Below are positions 1 through 9,906 of a stretch of 64,000 nt of DNA, piece after piece. Each line of letters starts with the position of its first letter. Position 1 is the first letter of the stretch. The stretch is from Polaromonas sp. GTDB taxonomy: Bacteria; Pseudomonadota; Gammaproteobacteria; Burkholderiales; Burkholderiaceae_C. The stretch covers positions 1 to 64,000 of the forward strand of contig JAURWY010000028.1 of assembly GCA_030654695.1 (NCBI GenBank), read 5' to 3'. The position numbers and the translations under genes are program-made. Below the pieces are notes generated by a model. It did not search any database. It was not told the origin of the DNA and saw nothing but the letters and a program-made list of their open reading frames with translations.

Positions 1-1744
1 TAATCACCGGCTCCGGGAACACCATGCGCTCCAACATCACGATGGCCGATGGATCGCACAGGGTTTCACCCGTGGTCACGGCTTCGTGAATGCCTTTTTC
101 AACCGCCGGAATGTATTCGCGCGGCACCACACCGCCCTTGATGGCGTCAACAAATTCGACGCCCTTGCCTGGCTCGTTGGGTTCAATCTTGAGCACCACG
201 TGGCCGTACTGGCCCTTGCCGCCGGACTGGCGCACGAACTTGCCTTCGGCTTCTTCGACGGTCTTGCGGATGGTCTCGCGATAAGCCACTTGCGGCTTGC
301 CGACGTTGGCTTCCACGCCAAATTCACGCTTCATGCGGTCAACAATGATTTCCAGATGCAGCTCGCCCATACCGGCAATCAGGGTCTGGCCGGACTCTTC
401 GTCGGTCTTGACGCGGAATGACGGGTCTTCCTGAGCCAGTCGCTGCAGGGCGATGCCCATTTTTTCCTGGTCAACCTTGGTCTTCGGCTCGACAGCCTGT
501 GTGATCACAGGCTCAGGGAAGACCATGCGCTCCAGCATGACGATGGCATCTGGATCACACAGGGTTTCGCCCGTGGTCACGTCTTTCAGGCCAACGCAAG
601 CGGCGATGTCACCAGCGCGAATTTCGCTGACTTCTTCACGGTTGTTGGCGTGCATTTGCACGATACGACCGATACGCTCTTTCTTGCCCTTGATCGGGTT
701 GTAAACGCTGTCGCCCTTTTTCAAGACGCCAGAGTAAACACGCACAAAAGTCAGCTGACCGACGAACGGGTCGGTCATCAGCTTGAATGCCAGTGCGGAG
801 AATTTCTCGCCGTCGTCAGCCTTGCGGGTGACTGGCTGCTCATCATCGTCCATGCCTTTGACAGGTGGGATGTCGATAGGCGATGGCATGAATTCGATCA
901 CAGCGTCCAACATGCGCTGAACACCTTTGTTCTTGAAAGCTGAACCACAGTACATCGGCTGGATTTCGCTGGCGATGGTGCGGGTGCGAATACCGAACTT
1001 GATTTCTGCTTCAGACAAGTCGCCCTCTTCGAGGTACTTGTTCATCAGCTCTTCGTTGGCCTCAGCAGCGGCTTCGACCATTTTTTCGCGCCACTCTTTA
1101 GCCGACTCCAGCAGTTCAGCTGGAATTTCGAGGTAGTCGAACTTCATGCCTTGCGACGCTTCGTCCCAGATGATGGCCTTCATTTTGATCAGGTCAACCA
1201 CACCGGTGAAGTTTTCTTCAGCACCAATTGGGATCACCATCGGCACAGGGTTGGCCTTCAGGCGAAGCTTCATGCCCTCGACTACTTTGAAGAAGTTGGC
1301 GCCCGTCCGGTCCATCTTGTTGACAAAGGCCAGACGTGGCACTTTGTACTTGTTGGCTTGACGCCAAACGGTTTCAGACTGGGGCTGAACGCCACCCACA
1401 GCACAGTAAACCATGCAAGCTCCGTCCAACACGCGCATGGAACGCTCAACTTCAATCGTGAAGTCAACGTGGCCAGGGGTGTCAATGATGTTGATGCGGT
1501 GCTCAGGCAAGGACTTGTCCATGCCTTTCCAGAAGCAAGTCGTGGCAGCCGACGTGATCGTGATGCCGCGCTCTTGCTCTTGCTCCATCCAGTCCATGGT
1601 GGCAGCGCCGTCGTGAACTTCACCAATTTTGTGGTTCACGCCAGTGTAAAAAAGGACCCGCTCGGTCGTCGTGGTCTTGCCGGCATCGATGTGCGCGGAA
1701 ATGCCGATATTTCGGTAGTTTTCAATGGGGGTAGCGCGGGACAT
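1..1744 (-). CDS. fusA: Elongation factor G, partial and chimeric at its 3' edge
   Basis: This is the ribosomal translocase EF-G, a GTPase that moves tRNA and mRNA after peptide bond formation. The N-terminus carries the P-loop [12 protein letters not shown], switch region [18 protein letters not shown] and NKMD, all in the first ~145 residues, followed by domains II, III and the start of IV. It is the third gene of the str operon, downstream of rpsG. The ATG at the right end is the normal [14 protein letters not shown] start. The reading frame leaves the window without a stop. From about residue 556 it does not continue into domain IV (expected GVLAGYP-type sequence). Instead it reads [20 protein letters not shown], a second, diverged copy of residues 389 onward. 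The family assignment is certain. Whether the joint is real or an assembly error cannot be told here. Confidence 0.93.
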   Translation of the reverse strand, partial: MSRATPIENYRNIGISAHIDAGKTTTTERVLFYTGVNHKIGEVHDGAATMDWMEQEQERGITITSAATTCFWKGMDKSLPEHRINIIDTPGHVDFTIEVERSMRVLDGACMVYCAVGGVQPQSETVWRQANKYKVPRLAFVNKMDRTGANFFKVVEGMKLRLKANPVPMVIPIGAEENFTGVVDLIKMKAIIWDEASQGMKFDYLEIPAELLESAKEWREKMVEAAAEANEELMNKYLEEGDLSEAEIKFGIRTRTIASEIQPMYCGSAFKNKGVQRMLDAVIEFMPSPIDIPPVKGMDDDEQPVTRKADDGEKFSALAFKLMTDPFVGQLTFVRVYSGVLKKGDSVYNPIKGKKERIGRIVQMHANNREEVSEIRAGDIAACVGLKDVTTGETLCDPDAIVMLERMVFPEPVITQAVEPKTKVDQEKMGIALQRLAQEDPSFRVKTDEESGQTLIAGMGELHLEIIVDRMKREFGVEANVGKPQVAYRETIRKTVEEAEGKFVRQSGGKGQYGHVVLKIEPNEPGKGVEFVDAIKGGVVPREYIPAVEKGIHEAVTTGETLCDPSAIVMLERMVFPEPVI

Positions 1745-1812
1745 AAATTTCTTTCAGTTCGATGAACGAACAATATTCGTAGCTAAAACATGGTGCATGT
1801 TTTCACTGCGCG

Positions 1813-1847
1813 TCTGCCGGCTGCACCTTGTGTGCGCAGCCGGCAGA
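1813..1847. other. Stable hairpin between rpsG and fusA
   Basis: A 12-bp perfect inverted repeat (TCTGCCGGCTGC and its complement) separated by an 11-nt loop lies in the ~200-bp rpsG-fusA gap. No T-run follows it on either strand, so it is not a classical intrinsic terminator. It may be an mRNA processing or stability element inside the str operon, or a partial attenuator. The function is inferred from position only. Confidence 0.45.
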
Positions 1848-1942
1848 GATTTGGGGTTGAACCGTCAGGTCTGAAGACGCATCGCGCGCCTTGGGCCTTC
1901 GGGCAACGCATCAAATTCGCGTAGCCAACATGGCAGTCGACT

Positions 1943-2416
1943 TTAGAAGCGGAAGTGGCTGAAGGCCTTGTTGGCTTCGGCCATGCGGTGAACTTCGTCA
2001 CGCTTTTTCATGGCACCGCCACGACCTTCGGTCGCTTCCATCAGCTCATTGGCCAAACGCAAAGACATGGATTTTTCACCACGCTTTTTGGCGGCCTCTT
2101 TGAGCCAACGCATGGCCAAAGCCATACGACGGACAGGACGAACCTCAACTGGCACTTGGTAGTTGGCACCACCGACACGGCGGGACTTCACTTCGACCAT
2201 CGGCTTGATGTTGCCAATAGCCATGTGGAAAGCCTCGAGCGGGTCTTTGCCTGGGTTCTTTTTCTCGATAAATTCGAGCGCGCCATAAATGATGCGCTCT
2301 GCGACGGCCTTTTTGCCGCCTTGCATGATCACGTTCATGAACTTAGCAAGATCGACATCGCCAAATTTTGGATCAGGAAGAATTTCACGTTTAGGGACTT
2401 CGCGACGACGTGGCAT
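1943..2416 (-). CDS. rpsG: 30S ribosomal protein S7
   Basis: S7 is a primary 16S rRNA-binding protein that nucleates the head of the 30S subunit. The 157-residue product begins [17 protein letters not shown] and ends AFSHFRF, the usual length and ends for the family. An upstream extension to a possible earlier start is rejected because the ATG used here is preceded by a good GAGGTG ribosome binding site 4-5 nt away and gives the canonical N-terminus. It sits between rpsL and fusA on the same strand. The gaps of about 250 and 200 bp on each side are long for a ribosomal operon and contain no other gene. Confidence 0.97.
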   Translation of the reverse strand: MPRRREVPKREILPDPKFGDVDLAKFMNVIMQGGKKAVAERIIYGALEFIEKKNPGKDPLEAFHMAIGNIKPMVEVKSRRVGGANYQVPVEVRPVRRMALAMRWLKEAAKKRGEKSMSLRLANELMEATEGRGGAMKKRDEVHRMAEANKAFSHFRF

Positions 2417-2666
2417 TTTTTCACCTCTTTGCTTCAGTTGGCGCCACTCCAAGCAGTCTTGGGGCAACACCGCGAGAACTTATTCAGCTCTCACTTACTC
2501 GACCGGCACAACTATTTGCGCTTGGGTCACTTCGCTCACAACACCTGCCAGGGCGAGGGGAGCACCTTGTTTCTTCAAAGACATCTGCAAACTATTTGCA
2601 ACTGCTTTTGGCGCGGGCACTGCTTGCGCAGACCGAGCCGGTGAAGCCTTATTTGGCTTTCAGGTC

Positions 2667-3044
2667 TTATTTGACCTTTGGCTTTTTCGCGCCGTACTTG
2701 GAACGCGACTGCTTGCGGTCTTTCACGCCTTGCAAGTCAAGCGAACCACGCACGATGTGGTAACGCACACCTGGCAAGTCTTTGACACGACCGCCACGAA
2801 CCAGCACCACGCTGTGTTCCTGCAGGTTGTGGCCTTCGCCGCCGATGTAGGAGATGATTTCAAATCCGTTGGTCAGGCGCACTTTGGCGACTTTACGCAG
2901 AGCGGAGTTTGGCTTCTTTGGCGTTGTTGTGTACACGCGGGTGCACACGCCGCGGCGCTGTGGTGAGTTCTGCATAGCAGGACTCTTCGATTTGATCTTT
3001 TCGACCTCGCGCCCCTGGCGCACTAGCTGATTAATGGTTGGCAT
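2667..3044 (-). CDS. rpsL: 30S ribosomal protein S12
   Basis: S12 sits at the decoding centre and is the classic site of streptomycin-resistance mutations. The 125-residue product begins [13 protein letters not shown], carries [15 protein letters not shown] (including the lysine of the KPNSA loop) and [13 protein letters not shown], and ends [10 protein letters not shown], so both resistance-associated lysine regions have the wild-type form. The ATG chosen gives the canonical start; a longer frame starting 17 codons upstream lies in the leader. It is the first gene of the str operon, with a plausible promoter about 100 bp upstream. Confidence 0.97.
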   Translation of the reverse strand: MPTINQLVRQGREVEKIKSKSPAMQNSPQRRGVCTRVYTTTPKKPNSALRKVAKVRLTNGFEIISYIGGEGHNLQEHSVVLVRGGRVKDLPGVRYHIVRGSLDLQGVKDRKQSRSKYGAKKPKVK

Positions 3045-3148
3045 GTAAAACGTCCCTAAACGTCTGAAATTGAACTGACTTGATACCCGCAACAAGTACG
3101 TGAAAACTTGAAAACGTGCATCCCTCCGGAATTTCCGGAAAGCCTTCT

Positions 3149-3178
3149 AGTGTAGCAGCACGAATTGGCGGCTGTAAA
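3149..3178 (-). promoter_or_regulatory. Predicted sigma-70 promoter of the str operon
   Basis: Read on the minus strand, TTTACA and TACACT are separated by 18 nt, about 105 bp upstream of the rpsL start. The -35 hexamer lies inside a short inverted repeat (GGCTGT/ACAGCC), and the transcribed leader then contains a near-perfect TCCGGAA/TTCCGGA repeat. Position and match are good, but this is a visual prediction. Confidence 0.5.
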
Positions 3179-3208
3179 CAGCCAGTGCAACAAGACTTGT
3201 CCCGGTCA

Positions 3209-4408
3209 TTATTTGATCCACAAGCGGACCGAATCCCAAGCACGGCCCAGCACACCAGACTCTTCAACAGCCTCCAGCGTCATCAAAGGCACTTCAGCCA
3301 CCACGACGTCGTTGCCGGTGGTGACCTTGAGCGTGCCCATGGCTTGCCAGCGCGTGAAAGGGGCAACCAGCGGATCGGGCCGCGCCACTTGCGTTTTCAG
3401 TTTGCCGCCGCTACCGGCCGGCACGGCCACCACAATGGCCTCCGCTCGGCCGAGCTTGACAACGCTCGAGGTGCCCTTCCAAACCTTGGGCGAGACCACG
3501 GCCTGGCCGGCATCGAACAGCTTGACGGCTTCGAACGCGGTGTAACCCCAATTCAACAATTTCTGTGCTTCGGTGGCCCGGGCGTTTTCGCTGGCAGCAC
3601 CCAACACAATGGTCAAAATACGGCGTCCACCGGGCGTATTGTTAGCGCCCAGATTAGGAAAATCACGTTTGGCGGTGGCGATCAGGCAATAACCGGCGGC
3701 ATTGGTGTGACCGGTTTTCAGACCATCCACCGTTGGATCGCGGAACAGCAACAAATTGCGGTTGGTGTCATTCGCAGCCGGGGTACCGGGGTACCGGTAT
3801 TTTTTCTGCGCGTAATAACCGGTGTACTCGGGGAAATCGTGCATCAGCCGGGTGGCCAAAACGCTCAGATCACGCGCCGTCGTGGTATGGCCAGCCTCCG
3901 TCAAACCTTCCGGATTGGTATAGCTGGTCGACTTCATTCCGAGGGTCTTGGCGCGCTCATTCATGAGCTGCACAAAGCGCTCAACGCTGCCGCCCACGCC
4001 CTCAGCCAGCGCCACAGTCGCGTCATTGCCCGACTGGACGATCATCCCCTTGATGAGGTCTTCCACGGGAACTTGCATCTTCGGGTCAATGAACATGCGG
4101 GAGCCCGGCATTTTCCAGGCTCGCTCGCTGACACCGAAGGTTTGTTTCAGATCGATTTTTTTGGACTTGAGGGCATCGAAAACCAAGTACGCTGACATCA
4201 TCTTGGTGAGCGAGGCCGGCTCCACCGCTGAGTCAATATCTTTGGACGCCAAGATCTGATTGGCCGTGATGTCGAGCACCAGATAAGAACGCGCAGCCAC
4301 TTCTGGCGGCTGCGGCATTTGGGCCTGCGCCACGGCCAACAAGCCTTGTGAGACAAAAAGAATCAAGGCCGTGGTGGTGACGCCAAAGGCGCGTGTCAAT
4401 CGATGCAT
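3209..4408 (-). CDS. dacC: D-alanyl-D-alanine carboxypeptidase (PBP5/6 family)
   Basis: A periplasmic, inner-membrane-anchored enzyme that removes the terminal D-Ala from peptidoglycan pentapeptides. The 399-residue product has a signal peptide ending near AVAQAQ (~residue 30), then the three penicillin-binding motifs: S66-LT-K69, S126-G-N128 and K231-T-G. A C-terminal beta-rich domain follows, ending in an amphipathic helix (AWDSVRLWIK) typical of the membrane anchor. The ATG chosen starts the signal peptide, although no good Shine-Dalgarno precedes it; the AGGAGG there is on the other strand. The frame is open further upstream, but that stretch overlaps the next gene's region and does not resemble the family. 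dacA and dacC cannot be told apart by sequence alone. Confidence 0.92.
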   Translation of the reverse strand: MHRLTRAFGVTTTALILFVSQGLLAVAQAQMPQPPEVAARSYLVLDITANQILASKDIDSAVEPASLTKMMSAYLVFDALKSKKIDLKQTFGVSERAWKMPGSRMFIDPKMQVPVEDLIKGMIVQSGNDATVALAEGVGGSVERFVQLMNERAKTLGMKSTSYTNPEGLTEAGHTTTARDLSVLATRLMHDFPEYTGYYAQKKYRYPGTPAANDTNRNLLLFRDPTVDGLKTGHTNAAGYCLIATAKRDFPNLGANNTPGGRRILTIVLGAASENARATEAQKLLNWGYTAFEAVKLFDAGQAVVSPKVWKGTSSVVKLGRAEAIVVAVPAGSGGKLKTQVARPDPLVAPFTRWQAMGTLKVTTGNDVVVAEVPLMTLEAVEESGVLGRAWDSVRLWIK

Positions 4409-4500
4409 AAAAGGAGGGTACTCGTCAATGTAGGCGTGAGCCAGGATGTCAAAAGAAAACAGAAAGCGAAGATGAGAGCAGGCGTTTGGCGCTTTAGGCG

Positions 4501-5121
4501 TCAACCCAAATGCCGGACCACCAAACTCTTCAGAAGCGGCAATTGTCCATGAAAGAAATGGCCAACGCCGGGGACGACTGTCACCGGAAGTATCTGTGGC
4601 CGCGCCCAATCCATCACCGATGCCAGGGGCACCGTGTCATCTTGCTCGCCGTGAATCACCAGCGTTTTCGCGTGCGCCTCAGCCGGGATGGGCAACACGG
4701 GGAAGCGACTGGCGGCGACCCCGACCAAGACCAGCGACTCGATCTCGCGCTCGGCGTGCAGCTGGGCAAAGGCGTTTGAGGTGACAAAGGCGCCGAAAGA
4801 AAATCCGGCCAGGGCCAGGCGACCGCTGGGCGCTGCATACCGAACCACGGCGAGCAAGTCGTCCAGCTCTCCGTTACCGTTGTCATGCGTGCCAGCGCTA
4901 GCGCCGACGCCACGGAAATTAAAACGCACTGCTGTCCAGCCGCATTGCGTGAAAGCGCGCGCCAAGGTCTGTACGACTTTGTTGTCCATGGTGCCACCAA
5001 AGAGCGGGTGCGGGTGCGCGATGACCACCACGCCTTTGGAGGGCTCGGCGGGCAAGTCCAACGCCATTTCGATCTGGCCGGCAAGGCCTTGAATGCTTGA
5101 TTTTTGGGTTTGCGCGTTCAC
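4501..5121 (-). CDS. Alpha/beta hydrolase of the small, CocE/NonD-like class
   Basis: A 206-residue single-domain serine hydrolase, probably cytoplasmic. An HPHPLFGGTMDNK oxyanion-hole region is near residue 36, RFNFRGVGAS follows, the nucleophile elbow GFSFGA lies near residue 108, HGEQDDTVP carries the acidic residue, and GVGHFFHG carries the histidine. This arrangement is typical of the widespread family often annotated as 'alpha/beta hydrolase' next to D,D-carboxypeptidase genes in Burkholderiales. The start is GTG. The natural substrate is unknown. It lies 92 bp upstream of dacC on the same strand and may be cotranscribed with it. Confidence 0.8.
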   Translation of the reverse strand: MNAQTQKSSIQGLAGQIEMALDLPAEPSKGVVVIAHPHPLFGGTMDNKVVQTLARAFTQCGWTAVRFNFRGVGASAGTHDNGNGELDDLLAVVRYAAPSGRLALAGFSFGAFVTSNAFAQLHAEREIESLVLVGVAASRFPVLPIPAEAHAKTLVIHGEQDDTVPLASVMDWARPQILPVTVVPGVGHFFHGQLPLLKSLVVRHLG

Positions 5122-5165
5122 AGGAATCTCTCGTTCAGGACATGGGCAAAGAAAGCTTGAGGGCT

Positions 5166-5534
5166 TCAGCGACCGAGGTGTGGCGGCGTCAGCAGCCGTT
5201 CAACCACTTGCTCGTTTTTAAGGTGCGACTCAACGATTTCATCGATGTCTTGCGCATCGACATAGCTGTACCAAACCGCTTCGGGGTAGACCACGGCAAC
5301 CGGCCCAGCGGCGCAGCGGTCTAAGCAACCAGCTTTGTTGACGCGGACTTGCCCGGGGCCGGACAAGCCCGCGGCCTTGACTTGTGACTTGCAGCGGTCA
5401 AAGGCCTCTTGGGCGCGGTGATTGGCGCAAGCCTCTGCGCCATTGGGGCGCTCGTTCAGGCAAAAGAAAATATGGCGCTGGTAATACGATGCTGGTGGGC
5501 TGTCAGTTTCAGGCGATGGGCGGTTTTGAGTCAT
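5166..5534 (-). CDS. (2Fe-2S) thioredoxin-like ferredoxin
   Basis: A 122-residue protein of the thioredoxin-fold ferredoxin group. It begins with a polar leader, then YQRHIFFCLNERPNG, a second cysteine at EACANH, and GCLDRCAAGPVAVVYPEAVW, which together provide the four cysteines of a [2Fe-2S] cluster. The C-terminal DAQDIDEIVESHL is also conserved in the family. It probably acts as a cytoplasmic electron carrier; the partner is not evident. Its start region overlaps the end of the VanZ-like gene by 26 bp, so the two are likely translated from one mRNA. Confidence 0.85.
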   Translation of the reverse strand: MTQNRPSPETDSPPASYYQRHIFFCLNERPNGAEACANHRAQEAFDRCKSQVKAAGLSGPGQVRVNKAGCLDRCAAGPVAVVYPEAVWYSYVDAQDIDEIVESHLKNEQVVERLLTPPHLGR

Positions 5535-6672
5535 GCGTTGATTTTACGGTTTCGTCTTGTGCTGTTACTTCGCGGTCTTCGGTTCGCGACAGCCTCAGCA
5601 GCACATAGACCAGCGCGGCAAATGGCCATAGCCAACCGAGCCACTGCGCCAATCCGTTAAAGCGGATGAACCGGCCCTGCTCCCAAATTTGTAGCGTTTG
5701 CGCCAAATAAGGATTTTCGGGGGCCTGATTCAGCAAGGTCAGCTGGATGGCCAGCGCTAGCAGCGCCAGCGCTGCCGCAGCACGAGAAGACAACCACAAT
5801 GTCACCAACATGAGCAGTGCTGCAACCATGAAACCGGCGCGCACTGAGCCGTCCAGCCAAACCCAAGCATGGTCTGGACCGTAGCTCAGCGCGGCTGACA
5901 ACGCGGTGAAAAGTACGCCGCTCATCCACAGCAACACCATGAACGTTGCCCGGCGTCCAAGCCCCTGAATCACGCCAAAACCAATCAGACACGGGATCAC
6001 ACCCCCGAATGCGGTCACAACAATTTCAGCGCTGGGCATCATGGGCTGCAGCTCAATATCGCGCAGCGGCAACCAGTCCAGAAAAGGGGAGTCATGCAAA
6101 GCGTCAGCCAGTGCCAGCTCAAGGCGTTCCAGCACCTGGCCTAAGCCAAGGGGCACCGAAACCGGGAACAACAGCGCCGGAGGCCACAGGGCCAACAAGA
6201 CCAATGCACCCCGCGCCTCATCAGCAAACCAGCGCGCCCGAAAATCATTCCAGCGATGCAATACCCCCATTTTTTCGAGCAAGCCAGCAGTGAACGCCCC
6301 CAGCCAGGCACCGAGTGCGTTCAACGCGAGATCCACATTCGACGGCACGCGTGACGGCAAATAACTTTGCAAGGTCTCCATAGACAGCGATAAAAAAACA
6401 CCGGTCAATGCCGCAACGCTGACGGCATGCCGTCCATGCCCGCTTCTGAGCGCCGCCAGCGCCAGCAAAAAACCCAGCGGCGCGTAACCCAGCAAATTGA
6501 CGCCAACATCAAAACCCGTCCAATAACGTGGCAACGGCGCAGTGATGAAGGTGAAAGGCGAGAGGCCTTGGTCGCGCCAATCCGTGAACGGATACAAGCT
6601 GGCATAGACAACCAAGCAAATGGTCGCGAGAGCCAAAGGCCAAGCCGAGGTCTGGTGTTTGTCAGGACTCAC
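5509..6672 (-). CDS. VanZ family membrane protein
   Basis: A polytopic membrane protein of 387 residues. The N-terminal ~150 residues match the VanZ-like fold, with an early helix, VNLLGYAPLGFLLALA, SMETLQSYLPSR and a following SNVDLALNALGAWLGA, the region where VanZ proteins carry conserved E and D/N residues. The C-terminal half adds several further hydrophobic helices, making it longer than minimal VanZ proteins. The biochemical role of the wider family is unclear; VanZ itself confers low-level teicoplanin resistance. The start is GTG with a weak ribosome binding site. It lies between hemJ and the ferredoxin gene, all on one strand with short gaps. Confidence 0.85.
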   Translation of the reverse strand: MSPDKHQTSAWPLALATICLVVYASLYPFTDWRDQGLSPFTFITAPLPRYWTGFDVGVNLLGYAPLGFLLALAALRSGHGRHAVSVAALTGVFLSLSMETLQSYLPSRVPSNVDLALNALGAWLGAFTAGLLEKMGVLHRWNDFRARWFADEARGALVLLALWPPALLFPVSVPLGLGQVLERLELALADALHDSPFLDWLPLRDIELQPMMPSAEIVVTAFGGVIPCLIGFGVIQGLGRRATFMVLLWMSGVLFTALSAALSYGPDHAWVWLDGSVRAGFMVAALLMLVTLWLSSRAAAALALLALAIQLTLLNQAPENPYLAQTLQIWEQGRFIRFNGLAQWLGWLWPFAALVYVLLRLSRTEDREVTAQDETVKSTHDSKPPIA

Positions 6673-6693
6673 GCAGCCAGCCCGAATGCAGCC

Positions 6694-7128
6694 TCAACCC
6701 TGCCAGGGCTTGACCACCACCAGCACGACGGCAGCGACCAGCATCAACACAGGCAGTTCGTTGAACCAGCGCCACCAGATGTGGCTGTGCGTGTTGCGGT
6801 GATTTTCGAAGCGGGCCAGTATGCGCGCGCAACTGTGGTGATAACCGAGGGCCAGCACCACCACCACCAGCTTGGCATGCATCCAGCCGTTACCGGGACC
6901 GAGTCCGATGCCGTAATACAGCCACAACCACAGGCCCAATGCCAGCGCAGGAACGGCCAACAACGTGGTGAAGCGCAACAGCTTTTTCGCCATCAACAGC
7001 AAGCGCTCGCGCTCGGCGACGCTGCCAGCGGGCACCATGGCCAAATTCACGAAAATCCGCGGTAAGTAAAAAAGACCCGCGAACCAGCTGGCAACGAAAA
7101 CGATGTGAAAGGATTTGACCCAGAGCAT
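6694..7128 (-). CDS. hemJ: HemJ-type protoporphyrinogen IX oxidase
   Basis: HemJ oxidises protoporphyrinogen IX to protoporphyrin IX, the penultimate step of haem synthesis, in the inner membrane. The 144-residue product has about four hydrophobic helices and the family N-terminus MLWVKSFHIVFVASWFAGLF with the conserved histidine at residue 8, plus YLPRIFVN and the WMHAKLVVV segment holding a second conserved histidine and lysine. The next divergent gene is hemB, an earlier step of the same pathway, which supports the assignment over a CopD-like copper protein. Confidence 0.88.
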   Translation of the reverse strand: MLWVKSFHIVFVASWFAGLFYLPRIFVNLAMVPAGSVAERERLLLMAKKLLRFTTLLAVPALALGLWLWLYYGIGLGPGNGWMHAKLVVVVLALGYHHSCARILARFENHRNTHSHIWWRWFNELPVLMLVAAVVLVVVKPWQG

Positions 7129-7166
7129 GTGCCTGAGTGTAGCGCCGGGTCAGCACAAAAATAGGC

Positions 7167-7202
7167 AAAAAAATGCCCGGCTTGACGCAGGGTCAGCCGG
7201 GC
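7167..7202 (-). terminator. Terminator-like hairpin between hemJ and hemB
   Basis: GCCCGGCT and AGCCGGGC form an 8-bp stem around a 12-nt loop. On the minus strand it is followed by seven Ts, the layout of an intrinsic terminator. It lies about 40 bp upstream of hemJ rather than after a minus-strand gene, so it would act on transcripts entering from the right or as an attenuator in a hemJ leader. The role is inferred. Confidence 0.5.
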
Positions 7203-7336
7203 TACTAAAGCCTTTTTGTGTCACCACGCAAGGCTCCCGCTAAGGGAGGAAAGCGGGGCGCAGCACCTTTCGGCCGCTGCACAAAATAATTCTAAGGTCA
7301 GCCCTGAGCCCTGCGACCGCGCAATACTACGTATGA

Positions 7337-8423
<1,087 letters not shown>

Positions 8424-8436
8424 TTCGCAGCGGTTA

Positions 8437-9129
8437 TCAGCCTAAGTATTTGGCAAAAAATGCATGCGTGCGTTCGAGAGCCAACTTGGCAGCGGCTTCG
8501 TTGTAAGAGCCACGCTGATCGCAATTAAAACCGTGGTCGGCTTCGTAGATGTGCACCTGCACGTCGGGGTGTGCCAGCTTGAAGGCTTCGACGGTGTCCA
8601 GCGCGATCCAATGGTCTTTGTTGCCAAAGTGCGCCAGCACCGGGCAGCTAGGCTGGCGTGCTGATTCTCCGGCCGTGGTCATACCACCACCGTAATAGCA
8701 AACTGCCGCGCTCAGGCCACTCAGGGCGCAGGCTGAGCGCCAAGTCAACAGGCCACCCCAGCAATAACCGACGATGCCGACGTTGCCAGCTGCGGCACCC
8801 GTTCGAGCGTAGTCAATCGCCGCTTGAATATCGTGCATCACGCCGGGTTCGGGCAAGGCATCGACAGCCGTCTTAAAGCCGAAACCGGCGCCCATGTCTG
8901 CGTCGCTGTAACCCAGGTCTACGTCAGCTTGCACGCGATGAAATGTGGCTGGTGCGACGGCCACATAACCAGCAGCTGCGTAGCCATCGGCTACTACTTG
9001 AATGTGCGAGTTGACACCAAAAATTTCTTGCACAACGACGATCGCACCCTTTGGCTTGCCCGTAGGTTTAGCGACATAAGCTGGCAACGTGAAGCCGTCA
9101 GCGGCTGTGAGATGGATGAATTGACCCAT
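8437..9129 (-). CDS. Dienelactone hydrolase family protein
   Basis: A 230-residue alpha/beta hydrolase of the dienelactone hydrolase (carboxymethylenebutenolidase) family, which opens enol-lactones in chlorocatechol and related pathways. The nucleophile motif is GYCWGG with cysteine, diagnostic of this family. NKDHWIALD supplies the aspartate and ADHGFNCDQRGSYN the histidine. An upstream QEIFGVN segment carries the conserved glutamate. A good GGAG ribosome binding site precedes the ATG. No other catechol-pathway genes are adjacent, so the actual substrate is uncertain. The neighbouring isomerase on the same strand hints at aromatic or glutathione-dependent metabolism. Confidence 0.88.
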   Translation of the reverse strand: MGQFIHLTAADGFTLPAYVAKPTGKPKGAIVVVQEIFGVNSHIQVVADGYAAAGYVAVAPATFHRVQADVDLGYSDADMGAGFGFKTAVDALPEPGVMHDIQAAIDYARTGAAAGNVGIVGYCWGGLLTWRSACALSGLSAAVCYYGGGMTTAGESARQPSCPVLAHFGNKDHWIALDTVEAFKLAHPDVQVHIYEADHGFNCDQRGSYNEAAAKLALERTHAFFAKYLG

Positions 9130-9164
9130 GACATATTTCTCCGGTTATGGATTGGTAGATTGAA

Positions 9165-9767
9165 TTATTGGGTCGCGAGTTTTTGAGCCACAAACTCGAG
9201 CCGATCTTGGCCCCAGAAAATTTCGCCATCGATCACGTAGCTCGGCGCACCGAACACCTCTGCATCAATGGCTTTTTGGGTGTTGGCTTCATAGCGCTGC
9301 TGGACTTCAGGGCTTCTAGATTGCACCAGCAGCTCTGCGCTCAAGCCTTGTTCCTTGAGCAATTGCGCCAAGACGGTGGCGTCTGCAATGTTGCGCTCTT
9401 CGGCCCAGACGGCCTTGAACACGGCAGCACTCAAACGCATGGCCGCCTCCGCGCCATCGTGCTGATCAACCGCAATGATGAGTCGCGCCGCATCGTCACC
9501 CGCCACCGGAAAAAAGGCTGGCTTGATATGCAACGGCATCTGCAAACTCTCACTGAAACGTTTCAACTCCATCAAGCGATAAGCCTGCCGTTGCGGTGCG
9601 CGCTGACCCAGCGGCAAGCCACCAGAAATCGGAAAAATCTTGCCGTAGTCAGCCGGCAAAACGCGCACCGTAGCGCCCGCTTTTCGGGCCATGTCAGTAA
9701 AACGCGCGTGCCCGAGGTAAGTCCACGGGCTTTGCGGTGTGAAGTAATAGTCAATCGTGGTCGTCAT
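9165..9767 (-). CDS. 2-hydroxychromene-2-carboxylate isomerase family (DsbA-like)
   Basis: A 200-residue kappa-class glutathione transferase-like protein. It starts IDYYFTPQSPWTYLGHARF, where the serine of SPWTY is the usual glutathione-activating residue, and has GGLPLGQRAPQRQAYR and a C-terminal VFGAPSYVIDGEIFWGQDRL, both typical. Characterised members isomerise 2-hydroxychromene-2-carboxylate in naphthalene degradation, but most genomic copies have unknown substrates. A strong AAGGGG site precedes the ATG. It lies 35 bp upstream of the dienelactone hydrolase gene and is probably cotranscribed. Confidence 0.85.
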   Translation of the reverse strand: MTTTIDYYFTPQSPWTYLGHARFTDMARKAGATVRVLPADYGKIFPISGGLPLGQRAPQRQAYRLMELKRFSESLQMPLHIKPAFFPVAGDDAARLIIAVDQHDGAEAAMRLSAAVFKAVWAEERNIADATVLAQLLKEQGLSAELLVQSRSPEVQQRYEANTQKAIDAEVFGAPSYVIDGEIFWGQDRLEFVAQKLATQ

Positions 9768-9811
9768 GTGAAGTCCCCTTTGCAGCGTGCAGGCTTTGAT
9801 GTGTATTGATT

Positions 9812-9840
9812 TGCTACCCGGGTTTGTAACCCGGGTAGCA
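9812..9840. terminator. 13-bp perfect hairpin downstream of the MCE operon
   Basis: TGCTACCCGGGTT and its exact complement are separated by a 3-nt loop, giving a very stable stem. It lies between the end of the MCE lipid-transport operon and the next minus-strand gene. No T-run is present, so it may act as an imperfect terminator, a 3'-end stabiliser or a REP-like element. Confidence 0.55.
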
Positions 9841-9906
9841 CATTGTTGCTGGATCGCTGACCTTGGCCTTATCGAACCTCTCGGTTAACTATCCTGAGTG
9901 TCTCTT

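Noticed and set aside
3116-4195. 359-codon open frame opposite dacC
   Set aside because: Shadow of a well-conserved carboxypeptidase with all three active-site motifs.
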